Notes under the pieces: model-generated
What the model saw: the letters and a program-made list of their open reading frames with translations, nothing else
Databases searched by the model: none
What the model was told of the DNA's origin: nothing
Made by a program: the position numbers and the translations under genes
Shown: positions 1 through 10,532 of the stretch, piece by piece
How the letters are laid out: the number at the start of each line of letters is the position of its first letter
Numbering within the stretch: the first letter of the stretch is position 1
Source: Brevibacterium sp. CS2
GTDB lineage: Bacteria; Actinomycetota; Actinomycetes; Actinomycetales; Brevibacteriaceae
DNA: 64,000 nt
NCBI RefSeq assembly: GCF_005280295.1
Contig: NZ_CP040020.1
Coordinates: 2,294,001 to 2,358,000, forward strand
Direction: 5' to 3'

Positions 1-1
1 G

Positions 2-736
2 GCCAAGCTCGCAGCAGTTCTGATCCTCATGATGGGAGTACTGCTGAGCATCGACCTTGTCTCGGCAACCGTGATGCTCCTACTCCTACTGGCCATCGGG
101 TTGCCCGCAAGCGGGCTCGACGTGGGTGCCATGCTCCGCCGACTCTGGGTCCTCCCGGTTGCCGCTGTGATCGCGGGCTGGGCCACAGCCATCATGGCGG
201 CGAAGACCGGTACTGTGCTTGTGGAGTTGGGGCCCTACCTTATCACCTTGGGCTCGCTTGAAGCCGGTGCCGCGATCACCGTGCGCTCCCTCGCCCTGGC
301 ACTGCCGGGCATCGTCGTAGCGGCGACGACTGATCCCACGGACCTCGCCGACGGGTTAGTCCAGCACCTGCGGCTCTCGGAGCGTTTCGTTCTCTCCGCG
401 CTGGCCGCCGCCAGACTCGTGACCCTGTTCATCGAAGAGTGGAAAACACTCGTACTGGCCCGCCGTACTCGAGGCGCGGGTGCGGACTCGCTGTTCTCTC
501 GGGCCACAGCGATAGTGCCTTTGGCGTTCGCACTCTTAGTGCAGGCGATCCGCCGCGGAGCCCGGCTGGCGATGGCGATGGAAGGACGTGGATTCGGGAC
601 GCAAGCACGAACCTGGTCTCGGGCCTCACGCTTCCACGCCCGCGACGCCTGGCTGGTTATCACAGCCACTTGTTTCAGTGCCGCCTCCATTGGTGTGGCG
701 GTGATGGTCGGTACCTGGCAGCTCATCCTCACCTGA
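2..736 (+). CDS. EcfT, transmembrane subunit of an energy-coupling factor transporter (5' end outside window)
   Basis: This is the integral membrane coupling subunit of an ECF-type vitamin or metal importer; it links two ATPases to a substrate-binding S component. The reading frame is already open at base 2 and the first visible residues (AKLAAVLIL) match the usual N-terminal region of EcfT after its NPxxKL start, so the gene begins just left of the window. About 244 residues are visible. There are hydrophobic segments near the N-terminus and the C-terminus, a long cytoplasmic helix region with the characteristic Ala-rich SLALALPG and ARxTRG stretches, and the EGRGFG motif typical of the coupling helices close to the end. 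The ATPase and S-component genes should lie upstream and the substrate cannot be told from this piece. The gene stops at a TGA at 734-736 and nothing recognisable follows for over 400 bases. Confidence 0.8.
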   Translation, partial: AKLAAVLILMMGVLLSIDLVSATVMLLLLLAIGLPASGLDVGAMLRRLWVLPVAAVIAGWATAIMAAKTGTVLVELGPYLITLGSLEAGAAITVRSLALALPGIVVAATTDPTDLADGLVQHLRLSERFVLSALAAARLVTLFIEEWKTLVLARRTRGAGADSLFSRATAIVPLAFALLVQAIRRGARLAMAMEGRGFGTQARTWSRASRFHARDAWLVITATCFSAASIGVAVMVGTWQLILT

Positions 737-1150
737 GAGTGAATAACTGACCGCCGCGGACGATTCCGAACTCAGTACTAGGACACCGCGGCCCGACATG
801 ACCAGGGATCTGACCTGAGAAACGCGCACAACTTCCCACAGCAGCAATCGACACGACCCGGAAACGCACCCACCGACTGAGATCACCGGACCATCTGCGA
901 CTGGGCGGACCCCGGCCTCTTCAGCCTCGGATTGATCTCCCGGCTCTAAAGGGAATGCACGAACGGCCATCGGAGTTGGAAGCGCCGCAGGATTTCTCGC
1001 CTCTCAATAGGGAGGACGAAGACTGGGCGGTGTCGTCGATTTAGTATAAATTCAGCTGAACAACTCCGTGCCGTCTGTGTCTTGTGCGGCCTTAGCATCG
1101 TGGTTCGATACACCCCTCGCCTCGCTCCATCGCGAAACGGTTTGTACTGT
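737..1150. other. Stretch without a recognisable gene
   Basis: About 415 bases between the EcfT stop and the damaged ABC gene. I see no open frame with family resemblance on either strand and no tRNA or clear hairpin terminator. An AT-richer patch near 1040-1060 (ttagtataaattcag) stands out from the GC-rich background. Because the ABC ATPase next door loses homology at about 1258, this segment may be part of inserted or rearranged DNA and not an ordinary spacer. Confidence 0.5.
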
Positions 1151-1744
1151 CTAGACCCGCGTACGACGCACCTGCGTCTCGTCCGGTTCGTGCTGGGACT
1201 CCTGCGCTGCGAGCCCGAGTTCGGTAGGCTTGAGACACCAACCACGGATACCTCCTAGATCCTGGCTCGGCTCGTCGAGGATGAGGATCCGCGGCTGCCG
1301 GGCGAGCGCCATCGCGATCCCGAGGCGCTGCTTCATGCCGAGCGAGAACTCGCGCACCTTCTTGTCGAGCTGCTTCTCCAGCCGCACGGTGCGCACCGCC
1401 GCATCGATCTGCGCGTCGTCGAGCCCGAGCAGCCGCTGGATCAGGCGCATGTTCTCCGTTCCGGTGAGGTGCCCGTAGCCCGGTGGCGATTCGATGAGGG
1501 AGCCGATCCCGCCGAGGAGCTCCCGCCGGGTGCTGCGGTTCATCGGCCGGCCCATGATCGTCACCTCGCCGCGGGTGGGGCGGACGAGGGAGAGGAGCAT
1601 CTTCATCGTCGTCGACTTCCCGGCCCCGTTCGGGCCGAGGAACCCGTAGACGCATCCGGTGGGGACGCGCAGCTCGAGGTCCTCGACGACCGGGCGGGTG
1701 CCGTAGGTCTTGGTCAGTCCGTGGGTGCTGATGATCGTGTCCAT
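1151..1744 (-). pseudogene. ABC transporter ATP-binding protein, C-terminal part replaced
   Basis: The first ~160 residues are a good ABC ATPase of the bacitracin/lantibiotic-export type (BcrA-like): Walker A GPNGAGKST near residue 39, signature FSLGMKQR and Walker B ILILDEP. Right after LDEPS (near base 1258) resemblance stops. The expected D-loop, H-loop and the last ~100-130 residues are missing and a short unrelated tail runs to the stop at 1151, giving 197 residues against the usual ~300. The gene follows the response regulator on the same strand with a 65-base gap, so the original layout was probably kinase, regulator, ATPase, permease, with the permease lost. A protein lacking the switch histidine would not be expected to work. 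Whether the break is a real rearrangement or an assembly join cannot be decided here. Confidence 0.75.
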
Positions 1745-1809
1745 GCCTCCACCCTCGCGAGGATCGGACGCCGCGTCGTCAGCCGCGGGACATAACCTGC
1801 GCCTATGCC

Positions 1810-2508
1810 TCAGGTGGTATGCGCGTCCCCGGGGTCCTCCGGGCCGGGCCGCAGGAGCCCGGATTCGTAGGCGAGCACGACGGCCTGCACCCGATCGCGG
1901 AGGTCGAGCTTGGTGAGTATCCGGCCGACGTGGATCTTCACCGTCCCCTCGGCGAGGACGAGGCGCTGGGCGATCTCCGCGTTCGAGTGCCCGCGGGCCA
2001 CCTCGAGCAGGACTTCCCGCTCCCGCGGGGTGAGGAGCTCGAGGCGCGGGTCGGGCAGCCGCGGTGCGCCGTCAGCGGCGCCGCCGGGGGCGAGCACGTG
2101 GTCGAGGAGGCGGCGCGTGGTGCTCGGGGCGACGATCGCCTCCCCGGCGTGGACGTGGCCGATCGCTTGCGCGATCTCCTCGAGCGGGGCGTCCTTGAGG
2201 AGGAAGCCGCCGGCCCCGGCGCGCAGCGCGTCGTAGGCGTACTCGTCGACGTCGAAGGTGGTGAGGACGAGAACCTGCGGGGCGTCCGCCTGCTCGCGGA
2301 TCCGCCGGGTGGCCGCGACCCCGTCGAGGCGCGGCATCCGGATGTCCATGAGCACGACATCGGCGGCGACGGACTCGAGCAGGGCGAGCGCCTCCTCGCC
2401 GTCGCCGGCCTCGCCGACGACGGTGATCTCCGGCCGGGACTCGAGCATCATCCGCAGGCCGGTGCGGATCATCTCCTGGTCGTCGACGAGCACCACGCGG
2501 ATCGTCAT
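1810..2508 (-). CDS. NarL/LuxR-type response regulator
   Basis: A 232-residue two-component response regulator. The receiver domain (residues 1-120) shows the acidic pair in VLVDDQE, the phospho-acceptor Asp in VVLMDIRMPRLDG, the Thr of LVLTTFD and the Lys of FLLKDAP. The C-terminal LuxR helix-turn-helix (about 155-215) has the family core LTPREREVLLEVARGHSNAEIA and GTVKIHVGRILTKL. The chosen ATG at 2508 begins MTIRVVLVDDQE, directly preceded by an AAGGAGAG ribosome site, and overlaps the stop of the kinase gene by four bases, so the pair is translationally coupled. It probably controls the adjacent ABC exporter, as such trios commonly do; this is inferred from position only. Confidence 0.93.
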   Translation of the reverse strand: MTIRVVLVDDQEMIRTGLRMMLESRPEITVVGEAGDGEEALALLESVAADVVLMDIRMPRLDGVAATRRIREQADAPQVLVLTTFDVDEYAYDALRAGAGGFLLKDAPLEEIAQAIGHVHAGEAIVAPSTTRRLLDHVLAPGGAADGAPRLPDPRLELLTPREREVLLEVARGHSNAEIAQRLVLAEGTVKIHVGRILTKLDLRDRVQAVVLAYESGLLRPGPEDPGDAHTT

Positions 2509-3834
2509 GTGCGCTCTCCTTCCGTTCGGGTGTCGGTCGGCAGCTCGGCGGCGACCTCGAAACCGCCGCCGGGGCGCGGTCCGGCGTGCACGATCCCGCC
2601 CGAGGCCGCCACCCGCTCCCGGATGCCACGCAGTCCGAACCCGTTGCCCGCCGCCGAGGTGCCCGCCGCCGAGGTGCCCGCTGTCGAGGTGCCCGCCGGC
2701 GCGGATGCCGGTGCGGCGGTCGTCGGCGCCGTCGCGGGGCCCTGTCCGTCGTCGGCGATCCGGACCCGGACCGACCCGGGGTCGGTGCGCACCGCGACCT
2801 CGACACGGCCGACCTCGGGCCCGGCGTGCCTGCGGGTGTTGGTGAGGGCCTCCTGCACGATCCGGTAGACGGTCGCCTCGAGCCCGGTGGACAGTGCTGC
2901 GTGGTCCCCGTCGACGGTGAGCTGAACCGGCAGGCCGGCGGCCCGGGATTCCGCGACGAGCTCCGGCAGCCGGTCGATTCCGGGCTGCGGGTCGTGGGGG
3001 CCGGTCTCCGGGCTGCGGAGGACGCCGAGCATGGTGCGCATGTCGGCGAGCGCGCTGCGCCCGGTGTCGCGCACCCGCAGCATCGCCTCGCGGGCGCGCT
3101 CGGGGGCGGTGTCGACGGTGGCGGCCGCCCCCTCGGACATGACGACGACGACGCTGAGGCTGTGGGAGACGATGTCGTGCATCTCGCGGGCGATCCGGGC
3201 GCGCTCCTCGGCCGCCGCGGCCTCCGCGAGCGCATGCTGCTCGCGTTCGAGCCGCAGGGCGCGTGCCCCGAGCTCGTCGAGGTGGGCACGGCGGATCCGC
3301 ACGAGGGTGCCCCAGGTCCACACCCAGGCGATGACGACGCAGAGGAGGCCGACCTCGCCGGGGTTGAGGTGCTCGTCGCCGAGCCGCGGCAGGGTGGTGG
3401 CGAGCAGCCAGGTCAGCAGCGCGGCGGCGCCCGGCACGGACACCGGCGGGCGGTGCCGAGCGGCGAGGGAGTACAGGGCGGGCAGGGCCAGCACGTCGAT
3501 GGGGAGCAGCGGGGCGCCGAGCAGCGCGTGGGCGCTCATCGCGATGACCATCACGGCGAGGGCGGCGACCGGGTGCCGGTGCCGGAACGGCAGCGCGGCG
3601 CCGATGGCCGCGGCGAGGAGGACGTGGACGAGGAGCATGATCGGCGGCTGGCCCACGGCGGCCCGTCAGCAGCAGCGGCAGGGTGTAGACGACGGCGACG
3701 ACCGCGACAGCGATGTCGATCGGGATGCGGAACCGGGCGAGCGGCCCGGGCCGCGCCTCGGCAGGGTCCGGTGCCGGAGCGGCGGGGGTGCCGTCGCCCG
3801 CGGGGGCGGGGGAGTCGGGGGCCGGACGTGCCAT
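2505..3834 (-). pseudogene. DesK/NarX-class sensor histidine kinase with an apparent one-base frameshift
   Basis: A membrane-bound histidine kinase partner of the response regulator at 1810-2508. The main frame (2505-3656) holds several membrane helices, the HisKA_3 box with the phospho-acceptor in AREMHDIVSHSL, and a HATPase domain with IVQEALTNTRRHA (N box), DDGQGP and GFGLRGIRERV. Its N-terminus is incomplete. A natural start (MARPAPDSPAP, ATG at 3834) and the first membrane helix (IAVAVVAVVYTLPLLL) lie upstream in another frame, which joins the main frame if one base is removed near 3657-3672. The pieces then read through smoothly, so this is either a recent frameshift mutation or a sequence error. 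Three 15-bp repeats within the HATPase domain add an unusual Thr/Ala/Gly-rich loop. A -10 box (TAGAGT on the minus strand) lies 8 bases before the ATG. Confidence 0.8.
2647..2691. repeat. Three tandem 15-bp repeats inside the histidine kinase gene
   Basis: The unit cccgccgccgaggtg occurs three times in a row, the third with two changes. It encodes AGTS(A/T)-type pentapeptides on the minus strand, placed between the DDGQGP box and the GFGLRGIRER box of the ATPase domain, that is, in the flexible ATP lid. The 15-bp length keeps the frame, so copy number could vary without killing the protein. Confidence 0.85.
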
Positions 3835-3842
3835 CGAGTGGC

Positions 3843-3869
3843 ACTCTACCGAACCGGAGGGAGCATACT
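3843..3869. promoter_or_regulatory. Back-to-back -10 boxes of the divergent kinase and FUSC genes
   Basis: The 42-base gap between the two divergent starts holds a minus-strand TAGAGT (3843-3848), 8 bases from the kinase ATG at 3834, and a plus-strand CATACT (3864-3869), 7 bases from the FUSC GTG at 3877. Both spacings place transcription start on or beside the start codon, suggesting two leaderless messages from overlapping promoters. No -35 element is convincing. Confidence 0.45.
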
Positions 3870-3876
3870 GGAACCC

Positions 3877-5035
3877 GTGAAGCACGACGACGAGCAGCGG
3901 CCGAGCACGGAGGAGACCTCCTTCCTCCGTGCACTCGTGACGTTCCGCCCGCCGCTCATGTCATTGCGGACCACCTTGCTCCTGGTGAGCCCCGTGTGGT
4001 TCGGGTTCATCGTGTTCACCGCGCTCGGCCGACCGCTCGAGGGGCTGCTCGTGGCGCTGGGGGCGTACATCGTGCTCTTCGGCGGGGGCAGCCGCTGCAC
4101 GCCGGCTGCGCGCATACATCATCGCCGCGCTCGGGCTCCTGGGCTCCGTCGCTCTCGGCATGGCGGCAGCCGGGTCCGCGCTCCTCACCTGGCTCGCCTA
4201 CCTCGGGTCCGCGGTGCTCGCCGTGCTCGTCACCCGGCGGGTCGATCCCGGACCGCCGGGCCCGTACTTCTTCGTCCTCATGGTCGGCGGCGGAACCCTG
4301 CTCGGCGGGGTGGGCCTCGGCATCCCGCTGACCCTCCTGTTCCTCGCGCTCGGCTCCGCCCTCGCGCTGCTCATGGGCGGCATCGACGCACTCCTCGACC
4401 GGCGTACCGCGGACGCGCAGCCGGAGCCGGCCGGGGAGCCGGGACCGGAGACGGTCGGGAATGCGGACAGGGCTGCCGGCGATGCGGACGAGGAGGAGAC
4501 CGACGACGTCGATGCTCCGCGGGACGATGCCGGTGCCGGGCCGGATCGCGGGTCGACCCGGCTCACGTTCGTGCGGATCGCGATCGCGCTGAGCGCCACG
4601 CTCGGCATCAGTGCCCTGCGCGGGGATGCGCACCCGTTCTGGGGAGTGCTCGTCGTCGTCCTCGTACTCTCCTACCCGGGCGATTCCCGGCAGCTCACCC
4701 TGCGCGCCGTGTCCCGCATCCTCGGCACGCTCGCCGGCCTGCTCCTGTTCCTGCCGGTCGCCGACCTCCACCTCGGCAGCGCCGGCTACGTCGCCGTGCT
4801 GTGCATCCTCCTGTGGTGCGTGGCCCGCTGGACCGCCCGCAACTACCTGCTCGGCAGCGTCCTCATCACCCTGCTCGCCCTGTTCATGTCGGTGCCGCTG
4901 ACCCCGGACGAATCACCCCTGCAGCTCACGCTAACGCGCGGCATCGACACCGTGATCGCCGGGATCGTGTCCCTCGCGGTGCTGCGGCTCGTCCGCCTGC
5001 GGCCCGTGGACGACGGAATCGGAAGGACCTCATGA
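3877..5035 (+). pseudogene. FUSC-family membrane permease (aromatic acid exporter type) with a one-base frameshift
   Basis: A fusaric-acid-resistance/aromatic-acid-exporter-like protein. The N-terminal half (from GTG 3877) has helices such as TTLLLVSPVWFGFIVFTAL. The C-terminal half (from about 4090 in another frame) has a second bundle with NYLLGSVLITLLALFM. Between them lies an acidic hydrophilic stretch of ~60 residues (near 4420-4560), as usual between the two FUSC halves. The frames join perfectly if one G is taken out of the five-G run at 4084-4088: the codons then read FGGAAAARRLRAYIIAAL. I therefore treat it as one gene of ~385 residues with a frameshift, possibly a sequencing error. 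It is divergent from the kinase gene. Its stop overlaps the next start (ATGA), so it forms a unit with the YitT-like gene. The exported substrate is unknown. Confidence 0.8.
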
Positions 5036-5805
5036 CGCACCCCGCACCCGAACCCCACCGCGAGCCCGAGGCGACCCCGCACCGGGATGCCGCTCCGGGC
5101 ACGGGACCGGCTCCCGCCCCGGACCCGGCTCCCACCTCGGCTCCGGGTCCTGCAGCGGACCCGGAGCCCTCGGCACCGCCGCTCGGTGCTATGAACGGGG
5201 TCGACCAGGCCCTCCAGAAGCACTCGTGGATCGAGGACGTGTGGGGGATGCTCACCGGCACCTTCCTCGCCTCGCTCGGCCTCTACCTGCTGGGTGAGGC
5301 GCTCGCCGTCACCGGCGGCACCGCCGGCCTCGGACTGCTGTTGAGCTACGCCTCGGACATCCCGGTCGCGGTGATGTTCCCGCTGGTCAACATCCCGTTC
5401 TTCGCCCTCGCGCTGTGGAAGAAGGGATGGAGCTTCACGCTCCGCACGATCATCGCCGTGCTCCTCGTCTCCGCCCTCACGCTCCTCCACCCGGTCATGC
5501 TCGCCGGCGTCGACGTCGACCCCGTCTACGGCACGTTCACCGGCAACCTGCTCGCCGGGGTCGGGCTCCTCATCCTGTTCCGTCACCGTTCGAGCCTGGG
5601 CGGCATCAACATCCTCGCCCTGCTCGTCCAGGAGCGCCTGGGCTGGAGTGCGGGCTACGTGCAGATGGGCATCGATGTCCTCATCATCGTCGCCGCCCTG
5701 ATGGTGAGCCCCTGGCCGTCGGTGCTGCTGTCGGCCGCCGGCGCGGTCGTCCTCAACCTCATCCTCGCCCTCAACCACCGGCCGGGCCGCTACACCGGGT
5801 ATTAG
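5032..5805 (+). CDS. YitT-family (DUF161) membrane protein
   Basis: A 257-residue protein with a hydrophilic N-terminus of ~55 residues extremely rich in Pro, Ala and Glu, then about five membrane helices. The membrane part has the YitT signature: SLGLYLLGEALAVTGGTAGLGLLLSY, LVNIPFFALALWKKGW and FRHRSSLGGINILALLV are each recognisable in pieces of the family. The C-terminal soluble DUF2179 domain found in many YitT relatives is absent. The function of the family is not established; membrane transport is the usual guess. The ATG overlaps the stop of the FUSC gene by four bases, so the two are very likely co-translated and may act together. Confidence 0.85.
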   Translation: MTHPAPEPHREPEATPHRDAAPGTGPAPAPDPAPTSAPGPAADPEPSAPPLGAMNGVDQALQKHSWIEDVWGMLTGTFLASLGLYLLGEALAVTGGTAGLGLLLSYASDIPVAVMFPLVNIPFFALALWKKGWSFTLRTIIAVLLVSALTLLHPVMLAGVDVDPVYGTFTGNLLAGVGLLILFRHRSSLGGINILALLVQERLGWSAGYVQMGIDVLIIVAALMVSPWPSVLLSAAGAVVLNLILALNHRPGRYTGY

Positions 5806-5840
5806 GAGCCCGCGCCGGGTTCGCGGACGGCGGGCGGGAG

Positions 5841-5846
5841 TAGACT
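5841..5846 (+). promoter_or_regulatory. Probable -10 box of the UvrA-like gene
   Basis: TAGACT, a good actinobacterial -10 hexamer, lies about 50 bases before the ATG at 5897, in the 91-base gap after the YitT gene. It suggests the UvrA-like gene has its own promoter and a short leader. No clear -35 is seen. Confidence 0.4.
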
Positions 5847-5896
5847 TCCGACGGCCGCACCCGCCGGCCGCACCCGCCTGCGCTGGGAGACACCTC

Positions 5897-8296
<2,400 letters not shown>

Positions 8297-8333
8297 CCGG
8301 GGACCGGGCGAGCACCCCGCGCCGCCTGCAGAT

Positions 8334-8382
8334 GCCCGCGATTCCTGCACAGATTCCGCGGGCGGCTGCAGGAATCGCGGGC
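8334..8382. terminator. Bidirectional hairpin terminator
   Basis: Perfect 16-bp inverted repeat gcccgcgattcctgca (8334-8349) and its complement (8367-8382), followed by CTTT, in the gap between the convergent UvrA-like and amidohydrolase genes. It probably ends both transcripts. Confidence 0.75.
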
Positions 8383-8392
8383 CTTTCGCGGG

Positions 8393-9598
8393 TCAGTCCA
8401 GCGTGCTGCGCAGCACCCGACCGCCGCCGACGACGAGCCTGCGCTCGGGCAGCCGGACGAGGGCGTCCATCGGGTTCTCGGCGTCGACGAGCACGAGGTC
8501 GGCGCGCGCCTCGGCCGTGAGGTCGTGGTCCGCGCGGCCGACCGCCCAGGCACCGTCGCTCGTCGCGGTGCGCACCACGTCGAGCAGGTCCTCGTCGCGC
8601 ACCAGGCCGCTGCCGCGCGCGAACTGCCAGGCGATGCCGAGCGTGTCGCCCGTCCCGTAGGGGCTCCACAGGTCGCGGATGCCGTCGGTGCCGAGGGTGA
8701 GCCGGACCCCGTGCTCGCGCAGCGCGTGCAGGGGCAGCTGGGCGGCGCCGAGGCGCGGCGGGGCGACGGTCGACATCGTCACCCCGAGCCCGCCCATCCG
8801 CGCGAGCAGGTCCCGCTGCCCGGCGGCGTCGACCTGCGCGACGGCAAAGCCGTGGGCGATGTTCACCGGCGAGGAGAGCTCCCAGCGCTCCATCCGGTCG
8901 AGCAGCAGCTCGATCTGGAACACGCCGAGCTCGGCCGGGTCGTGGAGGTGGATGTCGATGCCGACCCCGGTGTCGCGGGCGATGTCAACGAGCGCATCGA
9001 TCTGCCCCACGGGATCGCGGTCGATGCCGGCGGGGTCGAGGCCGCCGATGTGCTCGACGCCGGATTCGGCGGCCCGCCGCAGCAGGTCGACGACACCGGG
9101 CCGGCGGAGCACGCCGTCCTGCGGGAACGCGACGATCTCCACCGTGAGCGCGCCGTCGTAGGCGGCGACGGCCTCGCGCACGGCGTCGATGCCGGACAGC
9201 CCGATCCCGAGGTCGACGTCGACGTGGGAGCGGATCGCGGTCGTGCCGTGGCCCACCATCGCGTCGAGCACCCGGGAACTCAGCGCGGCGCTGGGGATGC
9301 CGAGCTCGTCGCGGCGGGCCCGCTCGTGGCGGATCCGGCCGTCCGTGCCGGGCTCGCCGCCGTAGGACTGCCAGGGCAGGCCGAGCCAGGACTTGTCGAC
9401 GTGGGCGTGCCCGTTGACGATGCCCGGCAGCGCGAGCAGGCCGCGCCCGTCGATGACCTCGGCGCTGCTCTCGGTGCGCGAATCGGCGTCCGTGCCGTGG
9501 GTGCCGGCGTCGGCGAACCCGGTGAAGGTGTCGCCGTCGATCGTGATGTCCTGGGCCGGGCCGCCCCAGGGGCGGACGTTCGTGATGATGATGCTCAT
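8393..9598 (-). CDS. Cytosine-deaminase-like metal-dependent amidohydrolase
   Basis: A 401-residue member of the amidohydrolase superfamily, subgroup of cytosine deaminase and N-isopropylammelide hydrolase. Visible metal and catalytic residues are the HxH of NGHAHVDKSW (~residue 64), HVD near 127, the His of IDIHLHDPAE, the His of NIAHGFA and the Asp of LGTDGIRDLW. N- and C-terminal beta segments (ALPGIVNGHAH; ADLVLVDAENPMDAL) make the usual composite sandwich. It should hydrolyse an amino or amide group on a cyclic nitrogenous compound; the substrate cannot be named. The ATG at 9598 is the only reasonable start and gives the MSIIITNVRPWGG opening expected of the family. It has no evident operon partner: the MerR gene upstream is 45 bases away on the same strand and might be cotranscribed. 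Confidence 0.85.
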   Translation of the reverse strand: MSIIITNVRPWGGPAQDITIDGDTFTGFADAGTHGTDADSRTESSAEVIDGRGLLALPGIVNGHAHVDKSWLGLPWQSYGGEPGTDGRIRHERARRDELGIPSAALSSRVLDAMVGHGTTAIRSHVDVDLGIGLSGIDAVREAVAAYDGALTVEIVAFPQDGVLRRPGVVDLLRRAAESGVEHIGGLDPAGIDRDPVGQIDALVDIARDTGVGIDIHLHDPAELGVFQIELLLDRMERWELSSPVNIAHGFAVAQVDAAGQRDLLARMGGLGVTMSTVAPPRLGAAQLPLHALREHGVRLTLGTDGIRDLWSPYGTGDTLGIAWQFARGSGLVRDEDLLDVVRTATSDGAWAVGRADHDLTAEARADLVLVDAENPMDALVRLPERRLVVGGGRVLRSTLD

Positions 9599-9643
9599 GG
9601 TCTCAGCATCGCATGCCGCGCGGGGTCGGGCCCCAGCGGGCGA

Positions 9644-10429
9644 TCAGGCGTCCGCGTCGCGTTGCGCTCCGCTGTCCGATGTCGCCAAGGGGTCCTGCCG
9701 GCGCGGGTCGAGCTCGGCGATGCTCCGCGAGGCCTGGCTGAGCTGGAGCAGGGCGAGCACGAGGCGCGAATACTCGTGAGTGCCGACGGCGACGGTCAGG
9801 GCGATCCGGTCCCGGGTGCCGCGGAAGTCGAAGTCGCCCGTGCTCACGGTGTCGAGCGCCCGGGAAGCGCGGGTGAGGTAGGCGTCGCTCGGCACGATCC
9901 CGAGCACACCCATTTCACCGAGCACCCGTTCGAGTGCGGTGCGGGCCGCCGAATCCGCATCCGGCCAGCAGCGCTCGGCGATGACGGAGGCCACCCGGGC
10001 CGACGGCGCCGCCCCTGTACCGGATCCCTCGGCATGGGGCGCCCCGCCATCGGTCCGTGCGGAAGCGGGCGGGCCCGGTTCCCGTGACCCGGCAGTCGGC
10101 GCCTCGGCTGCGGCCGTGCGGGAGCGCGCCGAACCGGGTGCGGGCCCGGCCGCCATCCCGCTCGCGAGCACCTGGGCGGTCTCCATGACGGTGAGGATCC
10201 CCACCTCGGGGTCGTCGATGAGGGCGGTGAGGCGGGCGATGTCGACGATTGGGGCGCCGAGGATTCGGCGCAGCGCTCCGATGAGCTCGAGGCGCTCGAC
10301 GTGCTCCTCACCGTAGACGGCGGTCGTCGCGTTCTTCTTCCGTCCCGCGGGCAGCAGCCCGACCCGCAGGTAGTACTTGATGCTCGCCGCCGAGGTGTCG
10401 GTCCGCCGGGCGAGGTCCTGGAGCTTCAT
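9644..10429 (-). CDS. MerR-family transcriptional regulator with a long low-complexity linker
   Basis: A 261-residue regulator. Residues 1-70 are a clear MerR winged helix (MKLQDLARRTDTSAASIKYYLRVGLLPAG, followed by an R-rich wing and VERLELIGALRRI). A Pro/Ala/Gly-rich linker of ~60 residues (near 110-165) leads to a C-terminal all-helical domain of unknown ligand, with no cysteines suggestive of metal sensing. I chose the ATG at 10429, since it begins exactly at the domain and follows GAGG; a start further upstream would add an unrelated tail. It is divergent from the DUF2306 membrane protein gene, whose promoter lies 70-100 bases away, so this regulator is the obvious candidate to control it. 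Confidence 0.85.
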   Translation of the reverse strand: MKLQDLARRTDTSAASIKYYLRVGLLPAGRKKNATTAVYGEEHVERLELIGALRRILGAPIVDIARLTALIDDPEVGILTVMETAQVLASGMAAGPAPGSARSRTAAAEAPTAGSREPGPPASARTDGGAPHAEGSGTGAAPSARVASVIAERCWPDADSAARTALERVLGEMGVLGIVPSDAYLTRASRALDTVSTGDFDFRGTRDRIALTVAVGTHEYSRLVLALLQLSQASRSIAELDPRRQDPLATSDSGAQRDADA

Positions 10430-10466
10430 CGGGTGTCCTCGGTGAAAGGGTTGGGGTGATCGCATC

Positions 10467-10493
10467 GGATAGTCCGCGCAGGGCTCACTATCC
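10467..10493. promoter_or_regulatory. Dyad in the merR/DUF2306 divergent region
   Basis: ggatagt (10467-10473) and actatcc (10487-10493) are perfect complements separated by 13 bases, just upstream of the leaderless-type promoter of the DUF2306 gene and in the leader region of the MerR gene. It could be an operator for the MerR protein or a second regulator. Confidence 0.35.
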
Positions 10494-10496
10494 ACG

Positions 10497-10526
10497 TTGA
10501 GCCGTATTGGAGAGCGGCACTATCTT
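10497..10526 (+). promoter_or_regulatory. Promoter of the DUF2306 gene with long spacer
   Basis: A -35-like TTGAGC (10497-10502) and a -10 TATCTT (10521-10526) are separated by 18 bases; MerR-controlled promoters typically have over-long spacers (19-20 bp), so this is only suggestive. The spacer holds a short GCCG/CGGC dyad. The ATG at 10533 begins 6 bases after the -10, so the message would be leaderless. Confidence 0.5.
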
Positions 10527-10532
10527 ACCAGC

